Below the pieces are notes generated by a model. The model worked only from the letters and a program-made list of their open reading frames with translations. It ran no database searches and had not been told where the DNA came from. Below are positions 58,901 through 64,000 of a stretch of 64,000 bases of DNA, in pieces. The position numbers and the translations under genes were made by a program. The stretch comes from Takifugu bimaculatus. Its lineage: Eukaryota > Chordata > Actinopteri > Tetraodontiformes > Tetraodontidae. The number at the start of each line of letters is the position of its first letter. Position 1 is the first letter of the stretch. The stretch is from positions 27,648,013-27,712,012 of the forward strand of contig CP034975.1 in NCBI GenBank assembly GCA_004026145.2, given 5' to 3'.

Positions 58901-60952
58901 GACGCGCACTCAAACAGAGCAGGATGCTGAGTGGTACGTTCACTCTCCCAGCGCGCTCCGGTGTCATGCTGGGAGGTCGGAAGCACAGTCGCAGAGGTAG
59001 GACTCTTCCAAAACTGCTGACTTTATTTTGAAAAGCTCTCACTTTTGTTGATGTGCAGAATTATAGAGAAATGTTCAAAGATTTGAACTCAAATTTCTTA
59101 GATAAAAAGTGAAGTTCATGTTTTAGGAGAACTAATGAAGGGTAGCTTGGAATATCAGTGAATTTGGGTAAAAAGAGTAATTTCCAGGTGGCAACCTGGA
59201 CGTAAATCTCTTGAGATTCATTATAGTTTACATGGAATATGATATTAGATGGAATATTACATTATATTTGCAACAGTTAAAAGTCTTATAGAAGAGGGAC
59301 CAGAGGAAGTTCGATTATACGGCACATTTCTGGTGCTAAATGCTCTAACTTCTATCCGTCCATAAAAATCTAACCCGACATTATCAATGAAACCCTGAAC
59401 ACAACGCAGCAGGATAAAAATGAAAGGAATTTCAGTTCCAAAGGGCACGACACTGAGGATGGCAAAAACCAGATGAATCCGAGTTGTTTGTGTGAAACAG
59501 GACAAAAGTGACATCAGGTGAAATAGAAAAGGCTTGAACCTTCCCATCATTCCCGGGACGTTGTGGAACAGCTCAAATATTCCAAACCCAATTTACAATC
59601 TAAATAAACATGAATTTCACGCTCAGTTTGCTCATGTTGATTTTGTTTGAGCACCTTTCAGTCATCACTCAGATACTTTGGTCCTTGGCATCGAGCCTGG
59701 GTGGAGCTCGCCAAATCTGCGGCCTCTTTATTGAAGGCTGGCGCCGGCTGAGTGGGCCGCTGCCAAGTTCTTCACCTGGGGCCTCAAAAGTTCTTCATGT
59801 GACCTGTGTCATTCTGCTCCGGGATTGGTATCGGCCCAAAGGTCCCCTGTTACGTGCAGGTTTCCAGGTAGCAACACTACAAACGCTTTAGTAAATATTC
59901 TCAACGCTGAGCTGAGCAGAATATTGTGGATTTTAGACGCTCTTGTCAAATTAATTCCAATTGGATTTCATGTGCTGCCATGTGGGCTTTAATGACATGT
60001 TGCTATTGAAGACCTGATTTCTATCCGCTTTTGTTACAGCCTATTTTCCACTTCATTTTGGGAAGGGGGGGGGGCATTTTACAACTCCTTTTTTGCTTTT
60101 GTTTCTGCAAGGTTTGTAGAAAATGCAACAGGGCTCCTGAAAATGATGGGTGTGAGGGCAGGGACCTCCATTTACCAGCTTTCAGTCTCACAGGCAGCAT
60201 TTAAGAACCATTACTCTCTCATCCAGCACATGTGCCAAGGTCGTCCGGCAGGATAATGAGTTTTTAACATCGAGTGGTTCCTTTCAGTGCTGCTCTGTAA
60301 AATAAGCAGATCAACAGCATTGTGTGAAACACCTGTAGCAGCCTTTGGATTTACATTGGTTGTGAAACTTCCAGAGTTTAAATTTAGAGTTCCTCTCCAA
60401 CTTTATTGTGATTCACCAGCTAACTGTGATGGATAGAGAACTTCTTGTATTAGGATCCATAACAAAATAAAGATGTATATTGAATAGAACCGATGTATGA
60501 TATCAGGGTATAAATTGGAGCAGAGCAGCCAGTCGAGAAGGAGCCCTCGTCCTCATTCCTGATGTAGACTAGAGGGGAATTTCAAACAGATGCAGTCGGA
60601 GCTGCTGAAGACTCCCAAAGGCTTAACGAAGGCAACGTGGGGCTCGGCAAACTTCCAGGAAGCAGTTTCTTATGATCATAAACCTGACATCGGCCTGTTT
60701 ATGAAGAGCAAGGCAGCAAAATCTGTTAAAAACATATCAGCATAAACTAGAAGATCAGAACAAAATGGTGGAGCGGCCTGAGATTTGGCCACGAACACCC
60801 TTCATTCTTTAAGATGGTTTTAAGTAATCATGAACACGATAACAGGAGATCAGCCATGTCGTCAACAGCTGCTGTTCTGGGGTCGTGATGCAGGTGGGTT
60901 TGGGTTTTGCAGCCGTGACCATCATCAAAATAAATCCTCTCTTCCAATGACC
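55949..60952. other. Non-coding stretch, no gene seen
   Basis: Frames at 58301-58693 (+, 130 codons) and 58555-58986 (-, 143 codons) overlap on opposite strands and match nothing known, so they are not called. A 7-bp-arm hairpin lies at 58022-58041 and a G9 run at 60066-60074. No RNA gene or transposon recognised. Confidence 0.5.
58022..58041. repeat. Hairpin, 7-bp arms
   Basis: AAAGCCC - TGAAAG - GGGCTTT, exact inverted repeat with a six-base loop. Confidence 0.6.
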
Positions 60953-60989
60953 ATAGACCAGAACTGTCTTCTATAGACCAGAACTGTCT
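60953..60989. repeat. Tandem 20-bp duplication
   Basis: ATAGACCAGAACTGTCT occurs at 60953-60969 and 60973-60989, period 20. Downstream, CTCTGGTCCATA (about 60999-61010) is a partial inverted copy of the ATAGACCAGA part, so the region can also fold back. Confidence 0.8.
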
Positions 60990-62500
60990 ATCATCTATCT
61001 CTGGTCCATATCATGCTACTTTGCTTATCTTGCAGGTATAAAACTAACCCTGACACCTTAATTAAGGCCTTTTCATTCATCTAATTTTAATCCTTATATC
61101 AGTGCCCTGTGGATTAGTCAGTTATTAATGCAACAATCCTCTAAACATTATAAAATATTTCACTGAACACCAATATATTTTTGACCACTTGGTCCTTCAA
61201 TGATTGATAAAAGACCAATAATAACTGTGTAACAGCTGACTGAACCAGCAGTTGGTGCACTCAGCCATGACCCAACATCTGTTTCTCCGTGCACCACAAA
61301 AGCACCCAAAACTCTTATCTGCACAGCAGCCTGGGTAGAGCGGACGGAGAGTTATACTGCTGAGGGCATTTTGTTCCCCCCAGAAATTAACCCTTTATTC
61401 ACTGAGTTGCCGTTTTACTGTTCAGTGGATTCGCTTCTTGCATTTTAGAGAGAAAAACCATTTAAAGTGAGATGTTTTTGAGTGACTGATCACCCCCACC
61501 GCTGAGCCTCTCCACTCAATCCAGGCTCCTTCAGCCGGTGTGCCCAACACTTTTCACACGAACTGAAAAAGCTCTTTGTAAATAACAAAATAATCCTTTT
61601 TTTCTTACCCAAAGACGATCTCCAAAAACAGCTGCGCCTGTCAAGGTGCACGCAGATGTTAGACGTGCACAGAGGCGCCGACAACATGATGTCACATCTC
61701 CCCACGTCTCCAATCACATCTGCCATCATCTCTTTACATACAGAATTCAGAGTCGGACAAAAAGACCTCCTGCGCGTCTTTGATGGAACAGAGAATCTAG
61801 AGGAGAGCCTCTAATACGCTTTTATGGCACAACCTCAAATGTTTTTTCCCGGTGAAAGCTGCAGTCGGGGAGATTGAGACGAGCGAGGGCCACGATCGGG
61901 GGCGATAAGCTTCACAACCAGCGTGGCTGAAATGGCCTCTCCGCCGATAAGATGCAAAATCACTGCAGCGCCAGATAGACACAGACAGACTTTATCATTA
62001 AGATCTGCATCAAAATGAAATCACGATAACCGAGGGTGCAGTAATGGCAGCATTATCAAAGGAACGCAGCTACATCTGAGTCTTGGCTCCGCCGTCGCTG
62101 GGCTTGTCGCTCCTTCCAGGATGCTTAATTTTCCTTATGACAAACTGCTGTTCTTATCTTGGAGTTTTTAGGTGACGCCCGAGTTAAAAGATGACAAAAA
62201 ACAGGAAGCTGCTTTGTGGCAACGGCGTGATGTGGTTGTAAACCTGCTTAATGAAATCAGGATGGGACGCAGCCATGCGGTCCATCTAGGGGGGGCCTGT
62301 TTGTTGGGCCTTATGCCTGCGTGCCTCATGAGTGGGAGCTGCGTTGCACAGAAAAAAACCCTTAACGAGATTAGATTCTGGAGGGCGAGGTCCCCTCAGC
62401 CGTTTCTGATCTGGTGGGGAACAGAACCCGTATCAGCATACCGGGGTGTGACATTGCTACGAGGGCATGTGCCAGGGCTGCAGCAAAGTTCAGGCGGGTG
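60990..62500. other. Non-coding stretch with AT-rich regulatory-like patch
   Basis: 61030-61170 contains a 12-bp palindrome and TAATTTTAATCC, GGATTAGTCAG and TTATTAATGCAAC words (TAATCC/GGATTA is the Otx/Pitx-type site). No gene recognised. Frames at 61490-61729 and 62172-62622 are not family-like. Confidence 0.5.
61056..61067. promoter_or_regulatory. 12-bp perfect palindrome around TTAATTAA
   Basis: CCTTAATTAAGG is self-complementary and embeds overlapping TAAT cores. It may bind homeodomain dimers; functional status unknown. Confidence 0.3.
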
Positions 62501-64000
62501 GGGGGGGGCGCATGTCGGGTTGAGATGAATTCCAGGACCTCGGTGTTTCCCAGCGGAGCGCCGGGATTGTGAATCAATCCGTGCTTTTCTGCTTCACTTG
62601 CCGCTGATTTTAATGTTGTCATTGCTCACTGTAAATGCCCCCCCCTCCCTGTTAGCAGTTAAGACAGAGCACTACCGCCATTGACCTTCAGGAACAGTGA
62701 CATTGTCATTGTCAGAATGGAGCGTACCAATAGGTGTACGTCTACCACCGCTGGTGATCCAGGGAGCGCCATCATTGCCATGGAACACGTGTCTCCGTGC
62801 GGAGCTGATGGGAGGAGATGACTAGAAGACGTAATCCGCCCCCCCTGTCACATAAGATCCATTGGTCTGCTGCTCTTAACCTTGCTTATAGGCTGAAGCC
62901 GCCATGCATTCCTCCATTAAATGCAACAGGCGCCGCAGGATTGCAATTGGCATTTCGCTACCACCCGCAGATTAAACAAATAATCCCTGATAAATAATGG
63001 AAGCGATTTATGGGCAGTTTTCTGATGACTCGGGCTCAGGTGCGACTCTGGAGGTCAAAGCTTCTTTGTGCCCCTTGCATTAAATCAGAAAGGCTGCACC
63101 TCTGAGGATGCACGCTTCTTCTTTTGTGTGTTACCACTTCTCTCAGTTAGTCGCATTCGCTCAAATAATGTGACAAAATACACGTTATTGCACGGGAGAG
63201 GCATTTATAGATTCATCGAAGGTCGCCATGACAGCAAACAAAGGCGGCGCTCTCATCCCCATCCTTCAGCAGCATGTTTGTGAGCTGACGCCGCCATTTC
63301 TTTGCTCTCCGGAGGCTCTGTTTTCTGGAAGTTTGTCTCAGTCAGTAATAATAAAAAAAGAAGAACTCAGTTCGCCTCAACATGACACCCAGGTTATCAC
63401 CTGCAGCTAACGTCCAGATTCTGCAGATGTACCTGCAGATTAGCGTCTGCCGTTTGCCGAATTAACTGCTGCTGATGCTAATTGTTGCTGAAGGAGATGA
63501 AACGCCTCACAGGCCGTTCAGAGACAGGCGGTCCCACGGAAAAACGAGGATTTCTGTGTAGGATATATTGGTTTATAAATATAGGATATAAAGAAGGGAT
63601 GTGATGTTGAAAGAGGAAATTTAAAACAGGGTGAGGAAGCTAATATTTCTGGCTGCCGAGACAGGAAATGAACAAATTGATGTAAAGATAATCATCTGCT
63701 GATGGGACAAATGCTGAAATAAAGCAGAGAAATAATGAAATGAGGATTTTCGGTGCATTACCCCATGTCAGCTCTCTCTTTTTCCCACAACACACGGTTT
63801 AACTCAATTAATGATATTCGGAACTTCTCAAATAAAACTATATGCTTTGTTGTTGTCTCTGAGGTCTACATTACTCCATAAGGTAACATCCTGGGGTGGA
63901 AGATACAGAGGAGATATATGTAAATATAGCATATGCTGGAGCAAACAGTCTATTATGCTCACGTGTTGAAAACCTATCAAAAAAAGTGTTGGTGCTTGTG
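62501..64000. other. Non-coding stretch to window end
   Basis: A G-rich run opens the block and a C8 tract lies near 62640. 62860-63010 (CATGCATTCCTCCATTAAATG, GATTGCAATTGGC, GCGATTTATGGGC) and 63420-63480 (GCCGAATTAACTGC, GATGCTAATTGTTGC) are unique patches of possible regulatory nature. No gene recognised. Confidence 0.5.

Noticed and set aside
1..64000. CRISPR arrays, operons, phage or other prokaryotic systems
   Set aside because: No spaced direct-repeat arrays, no dense same-strand coding and no ribosome-binding-site/gene pairs; sequence character is vertebrate.

Overview
This 64 kb window looks like non-coding DNA from a vertebrate, most probably a teleost fish. The signs are frequent (CA)n/(GT)n microsatellites and homopolymer C, G and A runs, visible CpG depletion broken by a few short CpG-rich patches, and eroded copies of repeat families common in fish genomes. 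Those families are a Tc1-like transposase, an RTE-type LINE, and a dispersed repeat ending in GGGATAGGCTCCAGC-like sequence. The species cannot be named from the sequence. Low transposon density would fit a compact fish genome, but that is inference.

There is no complete protein-coding gene that I can support. No open frame exceeds about 220 codons, none of the longer ones resembles a known family, and most overlap equally long frames on the other strand, as expected by chance. The best coding candidate is a short terminal-exon-like segment at 47144-47290 (+). It has a pyrimidine tract and CAG acceptor, 48 open codons, strong G/C third-position bias over its last 36 sense codons, a TGA stop and two overlapping AATAAA signals about 0.5 kb downstream. 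Two weaker exon-like segments lie at 12829-12886 and 53446-53593.

Layout. 1-8 kb holds CA repeats, a decayed RTE-like LINE on the minus strand (about 1125-1362) and a repeat remnant abutting a perfect DR1 motif (3745-3871). 8-17 kb holds a regulatory-looking block with an octamer and nested inverted repeats (8860-9220), a tRNA-Glu-like sequence lacking its anticodon arm (13923-13970) and a possible non-autonomous DNA transposon remnant (14460-14640). 17-33 kb holds microsatellites, two further copies of the dispersed repeat in opposite orientation (24405-24775 and 25563-25735) and a broken Tc1-like transposase (26850-27125). 33-47 kb holds a (TG)28 array beside four GTGCACGT motifs, an A26 tract and several AT-rich blocks dense in homeodomain-type sites. 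47-64 kb holds the candidate last exon, a short CpG-rich island (50285-50500), a paired-homeodomain P3 site, purine tracts and small inverted repeats.

Overall reading (inference): a gene desert or very large intron, probably with scattered cis-regulatory elements. I found no evidence of a novel multi-gene system. The most useful follow-ups are cross-species alignment, to separate conserved elements from neutral sequence, and RNA-seq over the three exon-like segments.
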